Shown: in pieces, positions 46,158 through 57,429 of the stretch
How positions within the stretch are numbered: the first letter of the stretch is position 1
How the letters are laid out: each line of letters begins with the position of its first letter
Origin: Biscogniauxia marginata
Taxonomy: Eukaryota > Ascomycota > Sordariomycetes > Xylariales > Xylariaceae
Length of the DNA stretch: 64,000 nucleotides
NCBI GenBank assembly: GCA_022695795.1
Contig: MU404055.1
Span: 992,001 to 1,056,000, forward strand
Reading direction: 5' to 3'
Notes under the pieces: model-generated
Told to the model about the DNA's origin: nothing
Seen by the model: the letters and a program-made list of their open reading frames with translations, nothing else
Database searches by the model: none
Made by a program: the position numbers and the translations under genes

Positions 46158-49120
46158 CTAAAAGGCGAACCGCACACGCTTCACCGGCTTCGCCGGCGCC
46201 CCCGCGGGGGACGGCACGGGCTTCCGGCGGTCCTCGGGCTCGCCCTCCATCTCGGCGCGCAGCGCCGCGCGGCTGCGCATGAGGTGCGCCTGGGCCTCCT
46301 CGCGCGCCGCCCTGTCGGCCGCCTCCGCGTCGTCGTCGTCGCTGGGCCCGGAGCTCGACGGCGGCGCCGTCTCCCGCTGCCGCCGCGCCTGCTCCAGCCG
46401 CTGCTCGCGTTCTTCCTCCTCGCGCCACCGGGCCTCCGCCCTGCGTGTTAGCTCCTGCTCTAGCTCCCGCTCGTCGCGGGGGTACTGCCGCTCGTGCTCG
46501 TGCTCGCTTCGCTGCTGCTGCTGCCGATCACGCGCGATCTGCGCCTCCTGCTCGGCTTCGAGGAACCGGAGGAGACGCCGCTTGCCGGACCAGGTCGGCG
46601 GATTCAGCTCGGGCAGGATCTTGTCTTGTGGGGTGCTCGGCCCGGGCTGCTGCTGCTGTTGAGGGAGGAGCTGGGGCGGGGTCTGGGGGTTGGACCGTGG
46701 CTGCTGCTGCTTCTGTGCCTTCTGCTTCTGCTTCTGCTTCGGTTGCTGCTGTGACTCACTGGCAGGTCCCGCTTGACTTGCTGCCTCTTGCTGCCGGCGC
46801 TGCCGGATGTCTTGAATCGGGGAACGCTCGTCCAGCGGCGCCCAAATCTGCTGGATCTGGAGATGCCCCGTTGGCTGGCCGGCACCGACCTGCAGCTGCG
46901 CCGACCGTCTCTGTTGCGGCGGCGTCTGATACTGCAGAGTCTGCGCCTGCTGTTGGAGCTCGACCGGCGGCTGCGTCGACCGTCTCTGCTGCGGTGGCGT
47001 CTGACGCTGCCGGTTCTGCTCCGCCGGCTGGCTGGTACCGGCCTGCAGCTGCGCGGGCCGTCTCTCTTGCGGCCGCGTCTGACGCTGCTCTTCCCCAACG
47101 GGTTCATCACCAGAGGCTGCGTATCCTAGGGTGCGCTTGACGGAGCTGATGACAGAGTCAAGACTTCCCCTCAGGGAGGGGCTTCCGTCACCTTGCATTG
47201 AACTCCCTCGGGAGGGTGTGACGGGGGCGGCGGTGGTAGCGGTAGCGGTAGCGGTAGCGGTGGCGGTAGTAGGACCTCTTGGCTGGGGGGTGGGCGCAGG
47301 GTCTGAATCCGAGTCAGAACCACTGCTACTGTCGTAAAAGTTTGCCGGCAGTCCGAAGGTGCCCGGCCTCTGCTCATGATTTACTCCCGCGACGGGGACG
47401 GGGCGGTTGGGAGCGGATGAGGTCGGAGCGGTAAGGGGAGCGGAAGGAGCGGAGCTGGTACGGGGTGCGGCGGTGGAGGAGGAGCTAGGCTTGCTCTTGT
47501 TGGTGTTGCCACGCGGTACTGTGGTCTTACGAGTCTTTCTAGGGACAGCTTTGGTACCAGAGGGGCCTGGCTTTGCTGCTGACGACTCATCGCGACGGGG
47601 AAAACGCTCCAGATGGGCATAATGGGCGACTTCGAGGTCCGTCGCCTCATTCTTGATCAAGGCCCAGTAATGCGGAAAGGCGTCTATATCAAAAGACAGC
47701 CTGGTTAGTAAAGAAGAATTTCATAATGTAAAAAGGGGAGGCAAAAACTTTTAAGTGGTTCTCTCACGAGATGAAAGTCGCTAGGGAAAGAGGGATGATG
47801 GAGAGGACACTGCAGGAACGAAAGAAAGAAAAATAATCAGACGGGAGGATATTTTCTCTTACCGATCTCAAAGTCTCCGGTGCGGAATGCGCCGGAGTGG
47901 ATGACCCGGTGGAGGGCATCGTAGTCGAACGTGTCGTCGGCGACGTACGTGCCCTTGCGCTTGATGCTGCCTCGGCCGGGGACGTAGTCGATGCCGTTCG
48001 CCAGGGCCCAGTCGACCCACTGGCGAGGGAGCGGGATCTGCGCGGTCAGATACTTGTACGCACTGTGGAGCCGGCCGTCCGGGTGGAAGAACCGGGGGTC
48101 CAGGGGCGGCATGACCGGGTAGACGACGCGGCCTTCGGCGGGGGTGCCAGCGCCGGGGCCGAGGCCGGCGGTGGCGGGAGACGGGACGGTGGAGTGCTCG
48201 GGCTCTTCGTCCTCCTCGGCCTCGCTGTCGGTGTCCATCTCGTCGTCGAACAGACTTCTGATGAGGTCGACGTTGTTGGAATGGCTAGCAACAGGGGCTG
48301 CCTGTTCGAGGACTCGCTCTAGATGAGCCTCGATCTCTTGACCCTCTGGGCCGGCTAGTTCATGGCGCTCTTGGATGCGAGCGAGGAGGCGGTCTTCCTC
48401 TACGTCTGCGTCTGTGTAGATCTGGCGGCCGAGGATGTTGCCGAGGACGTTGAGGCCGCTAGCTATGCCTTCCACAAGCTGGCGGCAGCACTTGCGGGCT
48501 TGGCGGACGATGCCCCCATTGGAGGCTCGGGCGGCAGGCTGGCGGGGTTGGTTGGGTCTCACTGCCGGGTGGCCCACAGCAGGGACGGGGACGTCGGCTT
48601 GAGCAGGACGAGGGGCGACCTGCAGACGCTGGACTCGCTGCTTAGCAGCTCTTCGGCTAAGGCGAGCTCTGGCGAACTCGCGCTTGTTATCTTCCAGCCA
48701 GGCTCGAAAGGAGTCCTGGTCTGGCATGGCGATACCACCGTACTTCTGGTGATGCTCAGCCAAGGTGTTTGCCGCTCGGATCGTGCTCGTGTTGTGAACA
48801 ACGACGAAGGGATTGGCAACGGTCTTCTGAGCCGAATCGGCGGTTGGCAAGGCGAGGAACATGATCGGGAAGGTATCACGCCTCGGGTTCTTGGCCTTCT
48901 TCTTTTGCGGGATGACGGTCGGAGTGACGCGTCCCGTCTTGAGAGTGACCGTGGGTCTGGTACGGAAGGGGGCTTGGCGACGAGGTCGCTTGGATTGGGG
49001 ATTCAAGTGCTCTTCTAGCTCCGATAACTCGTCCTCCGGGTCGGACTTGCGCTTTTGAGGGCGTGTGTCCGTGGCTTGAACGCCCGTCATTTGAGTGTCC
49101 GCCATTTTGACAAATGTCAA
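46158..49120 (-). CDS. Large Gln-rich protein of unknown function with a conserved-looking core
   Basis: Exons 49120-47863 and 47683-46158; 927 aa. The 179-nt intron (donor GTAAGA at 47862, acceptor ATATAG ending at 47684) joins GDFEI-DAFPHYWALI in phase, so what look like two ORFs are one gene. Start at 49120 or the in-frame ATG at 49105. N-terminus: basic, NLS-like (KRPRRQAPFRTRP, QKKKAKNPRRD), then FPIMFLALPTADSAQKTVAN. Middle: acidic EAEEDEEPE. Core of about 105 residues around 340-445: DPRFFHPDGRLHSAYKYL, PRQWVDWALANGIDYVPGRG, DYDALHRVIHSGAFRTGDFE, WALIKNEATDLEVAHYAHLE. The C-terminal half is Ser/Pro then Gln-rich with repeated QQRRS/QL(QA)G units and ends in an Arg/Glu coiled-coil-like segment and KRVRFAF. 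I do not recognise the core. Nuclear location is inferred from basic patches only. Confidence 0.8.
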
Positions 49121-51254
49121 GAATGAAAAGACAAGGAAATGATTTTGTTCGGAGTGAAGAGGGACGAGAGAGAGAATTGAGAAGGAGGGATAGAGAGAGA
49201 AAAATGAGCAGGGGAAATAGAGAGAGAAAAGGTGTGCGTGTACGTATGTACGTGCGAGTGTGTGTGAGAGTGTGAGAGAGAGAGAGAAACAGTGAACGAT
49301 GTTCGCAAGATTTTCTGGATGAAGATTTGCGAGTGTTCTGCTGTTGTTGTGGGAAAAAAGAAGAGAGAGAGAGGGAGGGGAAGAAAAAAAAAAGTGCAGG
49401 CAACAAATTTATGTGCGTCCAGAATTACATTCACTACTCGAGAGTAGTGAATGGAAATCGGGTAAGAGGGCTGGTCCCTAGGGGCAACCAGAGGGCGTGT
49501 TGCTCTGCGTTCCCCTCCGCGTAGAATGACCACCGGGGCAACCGAGGGGAGTTTTTTTTCTGTTAAGTGACGACAGTCTGATTACTCGAATTGGTGGTTG
49601 TACCTAAGGAGCTTCATGGGATGGATGGCACCTACGATAGGGGTGTTAGAGATTCCCTCTAAACACCCTAGACAGGATTAATCATACTTATGCTTTAGAA
49701 TATATTTTTCTTTTAGAGGCTTACAACAACCCAGCTAGTTTCCTTCTCAGCTGTCAAACTAAATGCTCAGAACACTCATCCCCTATGTAGATAATTATGA
49801 GGGTATCCAGTTAGGAGCTGAGGGGGGCTTATGTTAATAGACTTATATATAGATGGATAGGAGACCTGCTGATACTGATATCGACTCGGTACCATCAGTA
49901 CTATATGGCATTAGATCAATGATTATTAACCACCAGGTTAACGTAAAGACGATGCTCGGGATGCTCGTAGCAAGTAGAAGCACGAAGACAGGGGGTTTTT
50001 CTCTCTCGCTATATATAATTTCGTAGAATGTGAAAGGTATATGTATACATTATTTCGACTTGACTTAACCAAAAAATCATATTACCGTCGAAACATCCCA
50101 TCCCATCAGCAGATGTTGTCATGCAGAACACGTGCCATCTACTTAAGCTGCAATTAATATGTAGCAGACAAACCAACAATCTTGTACATGTGGATTATAC
50201 AGGATGAAGACAATCACGCTAGCAAATGAGTAGCTGGTCACCTACTCATACTGTGAATAGACCTTGCGCTCTCGTTATCTGAAAGTAAATAAGACTGACT
50301 ACTAACTAATTTTCTCTGTATGAAGTCCCTCTTACTAAGCCAGGAGTGTAACCGAAGGTGTATTTGCATCACCAGTAGTGGTGCCAGGAACATATACAGG
50401 TAATAGAAGATATCAGAATGCCTCAGTCTGTCTCCCACTCCTCCCTTACCAAACTCTGAACACGACCTATCATATCATTAAATGTACTTTGCTTAATTGA
50501 CGACTGTTATTCCCACGAGATATACATGTGCTTGTCTCCCGCTATCCTCGCTATTTAATGCTTCCTTCCGTGCTCACTTCGCTGGTGCCCCCTATCCTGT
50601 ACTATAATTATATCGATTAATATACTAGGTATAGCCTAGACCAGATCCCAAGAATCACAAAAAAAAGTCAATAACGATCAAGATCTTTTTCATGCTATAG
50701 CTCTCAGTCCCCCAACGCGAAATGTTGTGCTGACAAACTAGAACAAGCAAGCGCAAAGGGACGAAAAATAATCTTATTCACCTTGTATTTGGATAGAAGA
50801 CTCCCAGGGTGTACGCCAGTATCTAGCTATCGAGTTTTGAAGACGTGTACTTCTATTTCCCCTTCAGTGTTGCCACAAATTTTTTATAGTTTTTTTTTTC
50901 CTTTTTTAAATAGTCAGAACCCTTTCTCCCAGATGGGGTAGGCGGATCCCAAGAGACTCCCGCTTGAAGACACATTGGGTCCCTCGCTGTTGGACTGTTA
51001 TATTCAACCTTCCAGATCTCTTATACCACACCTCTCCCCCGTTTTCCTTTTCCTTTTTTTTTTTTTTCAAATTTTTTTTTCAAACTAGTCACAAAAAGAT
51101 TCGCCATTACCATCATAGTTCATCCATAGGGGTATCTCCGGCTACCATCAAAAACGCGAGACGGTCTATGAATATAATATAACAAGACGTGAGATCCCCC
51201 CCCTCCTAGGAAAAGAAAAAAAAAGAAAAAACTGAAAATATAATTATTTTCACC
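49121..51254. other. Intergenic region, no supported gene
   Basis: About 2.1 kb. Begins with GA/GT-rich simple sequence (49160-49390) in the leader or promoter of the Gln-rich gene, then AT-rich DNA. T runs around 51050-51085 lie close to the 3' end of the next minus gene. Nothing recognisable. Confidence 0.6.
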
Positions 51255-52837
51255 TTAATAGACGCTCCCTCGGATACTCTTGTCCTCCTTCTCAGCCTTG
51301 TCCAGATCCTCGGCCTCGTCGCCCCCATCTTCGGACGCCTGGTCAGAATGCGACGGAGCATCGCCAAGCCTATTGGCGTGCATGCGGCTGGCCAGGTGCT
51401 TCCCGGCGTCCTTACCGTTCAGGGGGACACCACCACCGTGTTTCTCCCCGTGCTTCTCCCCGTGCTTGACCCGCGCAGCCCTACTGGCGAGTCGTTGGCG
51501 AACGTCGCTTTCGGACAAGTCTTCCTCGCTAGCATCGACCGAGGTATGGCCCGAATAAGTCCCACCAAAGTCGCGGCCGATATGCAAGAATGAAGACTTC
51601 TTAGGGGTGTTCAGTGCGTTTCGAAGCCGATCCTCAATAGTGATAAACGATGGGGTGCCATCTGGCGAGGACACTACCTCTTCGCGAGACTTAGTCACGT
51701 CAATATGAGGCGATATCCTGCCTCGAGGGTCATCCGAGTCGTCATCCGAATTATTAGGTTGTCTCTTGAGGTGTGGCCTACGACTAGCAATAGTACCGTG
51801 AGCGTGAGGTACAGCATGAACAAGCCCATCATTGGCGTAATTCTCATCTTGCTGTCTAAGCTCGGCCAAGTCGCGTCGTATTTTGAAGTTCTGGCCGTGG
51901 GTGCAACCCTCGGGACAGCCACCCCATCTGCGCGGAATATTAGGGGTTGAGTCTTGCCTCTCGAGCTTCGAGCTGTCTCTAGATTTGCCAGCATCTGCAA
52001 GTTCCTTGTCCTCCTTGGCCTTGAGCGCGGCTCTCTCGCGACGGAGCTCAGACCATGTCCGCAGCTTATTCTCGAGAATATACTTGCCGCTGTCTTCTTT
52101 CTTCCTCATGATGAGAAACTCGCAGTGGTTGACGTTCCGAAGATCCTCGAAGTACTCGACAGAGAAGTGATACCATTTCATCAAGAAGACTCGAGACATG
52201 AGGCCGTGCGTCACTTTGTGATTTGTCAGCCAAGGTTCACCTGTACTACGGAACCTGAAATTTTACTTACCTAGGACGCAGACGCTAGCAAAGTCATCTT
52301 CTCCAAACTGTCGCCACAGGCTCTCGTTGAAGCCGGAGACACGGTCGTAGGCATCAGCGGCACTCTCGCCGTTGGGGATACGATAGAAGAAATGGCCGTA
52401 GTCGGCGCGCTCCTGCCACATGCGCTCCATTTCGGCACTGCAAGGCTGGAAGTTGCCAAAGTCCTGTTCCCGCAGGCGTGGCTCCTCGTAGACCTTCATG
52501 TTGGATCGCTTGAAGGGCGAGGGCGAGGGGTCGTCTGAAGTCAAGGTTTCTAGAATACCCTCGGTCGTCTCTCGCGTTCGCCGGTAGGGGGAGGTGTAGA
52601 ACTGTAGAGTATCGTCGGGCCGCAGCAGGGCACGTAGGCGGCGGCCGGCGTCGCGTGCTTGTGCCCAACCATCGTGGGTCAACTTTACTCTGTGGTCGGG
52701 GATTGTCTGATGAATCTCTCGATTTTCTGCGCCTCGGTTAGTCACTAGCTATAAAGAGATGGGATTTTGCATGACAACGTACTGTTACCCTCGGATTGGG
52801 CGTGTCGAATTAATATTATAAGTCTAGGGCGCCCCAT
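51255..52837 (-). CDS. Histidine phosphatase (phosphoglycerate-mutase-like) family protein with long disordered tail
   Basis: Exons 52837-52783, 52726-52271 and 52213-51255; 489 aa. Intron 1 is 56 nt: the GTACGT donor at 52782 gives the family consensus RHAQSEGN-KNREIHQ. Intron 2 is 57 nt (GTAAGT at 52270), giving VCVL-VTHGLMSRVFL. Catalytic residues: Arg11-His12 in LIRHAQSEGN (usual RHG is RHA here), Arg in TSPYRRTRET, Glu in LREQDFGNFQ and His173 in VTHGL. This fits the fungal branch of the family related to yeast Det1 phosphatase (recognised by pattern, moderate). After about residue 230 the protein is charged and disordered, with GGCPEGCTHGQ and a tandem KHGE/KHGEKHGGG repeat encoded by a 12-bp DNA repeat near 51437-51472. 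Likely a cytosolic phosphatase; substrate unknown. Confidence 0.9.
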
Positions 52838-53915
52838 GTTTGGAAGTCGGGGGGAATGTCACACTTGGGGAAGTATTTCAACGACGAGTTTTTCTTTCCT
52901 AAGTTCAACGGTATTTGTATTTGTTTGGATGTGGTTTGAGATAAGAATTGTAGTAGTATGTAAAGAGGAAGACGTTCTACTTCGGCCTGGCAGCGAGGGA
53001 CAGGCAGGACACGGCTGATATTTAAGACGTGTGGACGGGCACTAATTTGTAAGCTTTCGGGTAGTAAGTACTAGAAGTAGATGGAGGGTAGGGTAGATCG
53101 ATAGACAGAGGCATGTGCGACGGGCAGACGGGATCATAGGGCAAGAGGGAACGAAGAGGTTTCTTAAAGGCCGATGAGAGGTCGAGAAGCAGTCCAAGTT
53201 CAAGCGTCAAGGTGGGATGTTTCAACTAGGTTAAATCTTGGACCCCGGCCTCCATTCTGTCGGGGCCCTCCCCACCCGTTACCACACTGCTAGGTACTAG
53301 GCAGTAAATAGGTACCCTTGGCGCCTCTACATGCGCTAAAATCCCCCGTTCGTCTCTAGATGGAGGTCTCTGATTGGCCATATGGCACTCCTTCCGCCCG
53401 ATTTCGGCTCTAGGCGTTTTTAGCGCCTTAGGTAGTTAGGTACCCACCCGGGGGGAAGGAGCGATACATCTGCAGTCTGTCCAGTGACCATTCAGTGGCG
53501 ATTCATTTTTCCTGGGGGTACCTGTAAATCTGACTGACAGCCTCGTGCCTAAAGTCAGTAGAATCGGCTGTCTCGACCAATCAGCCGCGACCATCTCGTC
53601 ATCCTTCCTCCTGTTTGACTTTGGCCTTCCTATCTTTTTTTTTTTTTCATCTGGTCCCCAGAATACTCCTGCCTTCTCTTGACATGGAATTCCTTCATTC
53701 ATAATCACGTAAGCCTGGTTACTTGTCACCTTTCTCCCCCTAAGGGGCTATCTTCGTATCGCCACAACAACAGCAACAAGCGCTCCTAGAAGCCGTAACC
53801 ACATCTCAACGACGAAACCATCTATCCATCCATCCATCCATTCATCCCAATCCCCCCCTCCCCCCTCCCAAAAAAGGAAAGGCAAGAAGAGGAAAGAGGA
53901 AATACATCAGCAGCC
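52838..53915. other. Divergent promoter region
   Basis: About 1.1 kb between the phosphatase gene (-) and the PRKRIP1-like gene (+). Contains TACC/GGTA palindromes near 53290-53445, a T run at 53637-53648 and a CATC repeat at 53821-53845 just before the downstream start. No supported gene. Confidence 0.6.
53821..53845. repeat. (CATC)n tetranucleotide repeat
   Basis: About five CATC/ATCC units in the 5' leader of the PRKRIP1-like gene. Confidence 0.8.
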
Positions 53916-54602
53916 ATGTCCGGCGAAGGCCCCGAAAGCATCCCCACATCCGCAGACCCGCGCTCGAAGCGGCCGACGAAGAAGCGCGCCCTCTCGCCCG
54001 TGACGGCGCAAGCGCGCTCCGTATCCTCCCTCTTCGCCAAGCCCGACCAGCCGATCCGGATCCCGTCCTCCTCCGAGCCGCAGAACCGGCGCCTCGCCTC
54101 CCTGCGCGCGCCCCCCGAGATCGTGACCAACGTGCAGGGGTCGAGCGCCGGCGCCGGCTCGGGCGAGTTCCACGTCTACAAGGCGAGCCGCCGGCGCGAG
54201 TACGAGCGCCTGCGCGCCATGGACGAGGAGGTGGCGCGCGAGCGGGGCGACGCCGAGTTCGAGAGGGGCCGCGCCGAGCGCGAGGACCGCGACGCCGAGC
54301 GCACCCGCCGCAACCGCGAGAGGCGCGAGAGGAAGAAGAAGAGGGCTGCCGGGAAGGCTGGCAAGGCACCAGGCGATGGTAGTGGTGGTGATGGTGGGGA
54401 TAAAGATACTATGGCTGCTAATAATGGTAATAATGGGGACGGGGGTGGTGCGATGACGAAGGGGATCAAGGCGAGGATAGATCTGAGGAAGAACGACGAA
54501 TATAACGATAAGGAGACTGGCGACGGGAAGAGGGAGCCGGGCCAGGACGCGGGCCTCAAGCCGGCTGAGGAACCGAAGGGTATCGTAATTGAGGAAGACT
54601 GA
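53916..54602 (+). CDS. PRKRIP1-like (DUF1168) spliceosome-associated protein
   Basis: Single exon, 228 aa. The diagnostic DUF1168 segment lies at about residues 66-105: PPEIVTNVQGSSAGAGSGEF followed by HVYKASRRREYERLRAMDEE. It is followed by a long, highly charged Arg/Glu helix (residues about 100-145), a Gly/Asp/Asn-rich linker and a short acidic C-terminus (GIVIEED). The human relative PRKRIP1 is a component of the catalytic spliceosome, where its long helix bridges U2 and U6 snRNP elements (established for the family). Nuclear role here is by homology. Very GC-rich codons. Convergent with the CCT gamma gene, with about 310 bp between stop codons. Confidence 0.92.
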   Translation: MSGEGPESIPTSADPRSKRPTKKRALSPVTAQARSVSSLFAKPDQPIRIPSSSEPQNRRLASLRAPPEIVTNVQGSSAGAGSGEFHVYKASRRREYERLRAMDEEVARERGDAEFERGRAEREDRDAERTRRNRERRERKKKRAAGKAGKAPGDGSGGDGGDKDTMAANNGNNGDGGGAMTKGIKARIDLRKNDEYNDKETGDGKREPGQDAGLKPAEEPKGIVIEED

Positions 54603-54913
54603 GGAAAGAGATTGACTGAAAACTCGAGATACCTATCCATCACTGCATCCGATCGATCGTGTATGAGGCGAGTTATAAGAAATAAAAAATGGTTACGGGA
54701 GGGGGAATCATGCATTCACCATCGCACTCGGGGACATATTGGCATTTGTACAAATAGGATACCACCTAGACAGAACTACATCTGAATGGCAGCAAGAGCC
54801 GTCTAACTTGTTTCTATCTTATCGAATTTCTTTTTTAGACCAGCCGTTGGTACACAGGGGTATGTCCTCTCAACATGTCATCAACAAATCTTCTTCTGAC
54901 AGCCTTGGCCTAC
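54603..54913. other. Short convergent intergenic region
   Basis: About 310 bp between the stop codons of the PRKRIP1-like gene (+) and CCT gamma (-). It must hold both 3' UTRs. AATAAA-like AAATAAAAAA at about 54681 on the plus strand may serve polyadenylation of the former. Confidence 0.5.
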
Positions 54914-56788
54914 TTAGTCGTCTCCTCCGCCTAACCCTGCACCACCTACTTGCTGTGCTTTCTTGGCGCTGCAGATGTCGTCTACTCTCAGCAGGAGACA
55001 AGCGGCCTAATACGAGAGTTAGCATGAATTAAGGGGCAATGGGGAGATATTGCGGCAAAGCCTACCTCGATCGCAGTCTTAAGACTCTGTAGCTTGATGG
55101 CTTCGGGCTCCCATATACCGTAGTCTTTCATATCTACAATCGTGCCCGTATCACCGTTGATCCCCCACGAACTCTTGCCCTCCGATTGCTTAGCACGGAG
55201 CTCGGTCAGAACCCTTACGGGACTGGCGCCCGCGTTTTGAACCAGAGTTCGGGGGATGACCTCCAGAGCTTCGGCGACCGCCTTATAGGGCCACTGCTGG
55301 ACACCCTCGATGTTCCTCGCTAGCTGTCCTAGTCTGACCGCGACCGCCATCTCCGTTGCGCCACCGCCAGGTGATAGTCGTGGGTGGAACATGACGTTTC
55401 GAGCTACTCCCATAGCATCATGTAGGTTTCGCTCGATCTCGTTGAGGATATCCTTGGAAGGTCCTCGAAGGAGAATGGTGCAGGCCTTGGGGGACTTGCA
55501 CTTAGTCAGGAATGTGAAGTATTCGTCGCCGATCTTCTCGATCTCGAACAAGCCACACTGAGTACCAATATCGGATTCCTGGAGGTCATCTACCCTGTTG
55601 ACGATCGTTGCACCGGTTGCACGGGCTATTCTGTTGTTGTCTGTCTTCCGCACTCTTCGTAGGGCAGTAACGTTGGCCTTCATGAAATAGTGCTGTGCCA
55701 GGTCGGAGACACCCTTCTCGGTAATGACTAGGTCGGGCTTAAACGCTAGGATCGATTCGCACATGGCCTTGACTTGTTCCTCCTCGATCTGTAGAATGCG
55801 GTTCCAATCATCCTCCTTTGTAATCTCGATATTCGTTTGCGACTCTCCCTTCTTGTACTCTAGAGGACAGTCCAGGAGAAGGATTCTCGGGTTCTCGATC
55901 TTTCTCCGCATCTTAGGGTGGGTAATGTCTTTGTTAAGCATAACTCCATCCAGGACTCTGCTATCTTCGATCTCACCACCGGGTACCTTCTCTATACGAG
56001 CGTATCGTTTGATGTCGACTTCTGTCTTGCCGTTTCCAGCTTCCCATGTGACCGTCCGCACGGCTCTGAGAGCTAGACTGCACATGAGGTCAGACCATCT
56101 CGAGACAAATTTCGTGCCGATGGAGGAGGATATCAGGTTGTTCATAGCCTTATCGTCGTTGATATCTATAGGGAGGGAGATCTCGTCGATGATCTCTAAA
56201 GCGTCTTTGAGGGCCCGCTTGAAGGCGGAGATGATGACGACGGGGTGGATGTTTCGCTCGAGCTGGGGGAGTGCCTGCGCTAGGATTTCACCACCTACCA
56301 AATCAGAGTGTCAGTATAAAACCATATGGCTGGTACCGTAGTCAACCCACCCAGAATAATGACAGTTGTCGTTCCATCGCCCACTTCCTCGTCTTGTGTC
56401 CTACTGAGCTCGATCATGCTCTTTGCGGCGGGATGTGACACCTCGATCTCTCGTAGGATAGCATGGCCATCATTCGTAAGCACGATACCACCCATAGGAT
56501 CCAACAGCATCTTCAGCATCGCTTTGGGGCCGAGGCATGATCGAATGATGTCGGCAACACTGGAGGCTAGATATTAGCGACGGAGGGGCGACGGAGGGGA
56601 GACGGGGGTCGGAAATCATACGTCTTTGCGGCAGCAATGTTAGACAGCTGGGCTTTTCGACCGGTCTGCCTCTCACCACTCTGGGTGTCTAGGGGTTTGG
56701 TTGTGTGGTCAGCTTCTTATTTGTTATATACACTTTGGGCTCGAAGCTTATGGCGGGGCATACTCATAACCAAGACCGGGGCCTGCAT
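54914..56788 (-). CDS. CCT3: Chaperonin CCT/TRiC subunit gamma
   Basis: Five exons: 56788-56764, 56688-56622, 56559-56351, 56294-55066 and 55006-54914; 540 aa, the family's usual length. Introns are 56-75 nt and all joints are in phase: [70 protein letters not shown]. Group II chaperonin motifs: [17 protein letters not shown], the ATP-site [14 protein letters not shown], and [28 protein letters not shown], then the last exon [12 protein letters not shown]. The first exon encodes only eight residues and is easily missed by gene finders. CCT gamma is one of eight ring subunits that fold actin, tubulin and other cytosolic proteins (established). Gly/Asp-rich C-terminal tail. Confidence 0.97.
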
Positions 56789-57429
56789 CTTGAAGAAGGC
56801 TCGTGGGAAGACTTGAACGGTAGCAGAGCGACTTGACTTTGGTATAAACTCTCGAGTCCGATGTCAGAAATGAGGGACGGAAAACAACGAATCTCGAATC
56901 TTGAAAGAGGGCGGTGTTGGCAAGCTCGTCCTATCGAGCTGGAGCTGCACAAAAGTTCTTGTAGCGTCGCCTAGAAGTTTTTGGATACCTAGCTTAGGTC
57001 CCGCCCTATGAAATGGGAGAAACTGTTTTACCGATGCGGTGTGTGGGCGTACCTAGGTACCTACTAGTGGACCTCACCTAAGTGGACCTAAGGTCCACTG
57101 TACATGTACAATGTACCTAAGTCACTACTACGGATTACACAGAAAAAAGATACGTACCTTTTACATAGGTACATACTTAAGTACCTGAGTTACAGTGGGG
57201 GACTTCCGATAAGTGGTCTGTGTACTTCGTACAGACACTCTAATCCAACGTCTCGTTGACCGTTCATGTAGTGTATTTCTACCTCTATCTATTGAGAGGT
57301 AATTGGCTCTCAGGCCACCATTCCCTATTCTACAATTGACGAAAGTAATTTTTTTTTGGATTTTCTTTTTTCTTGTCCTGTCCCTTCTAGTGGTTTTGGA
57401 AACCACTATGGTTTCCCATAGTGGTTGAT
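56789..57429. promoter_or_regulatory. CCT3 upstream region with a row of palindromes
   Basis: About 640 bp between the CCT3 start and the stop codon of the next minus-strand gene. Within 57050-57190 are TAGGTACCTA (57054-57063), a 19-nt inverted repeat AGTGGACCT-A-AGGTCCACT (57081-57099), directly abutting TGTACATGTACA (57099-57110), and further GTACC/AAGTAC repeats. These may be binding sites or simple relics; function not known. Confidence 0.5.

Noticed and set aside
46445..47140. 231-codon plus-strand ORF, Ala/Arg-rich
   Set aside because: Mirror of the Gln/Ser codon repeats of the minus-strand gene.
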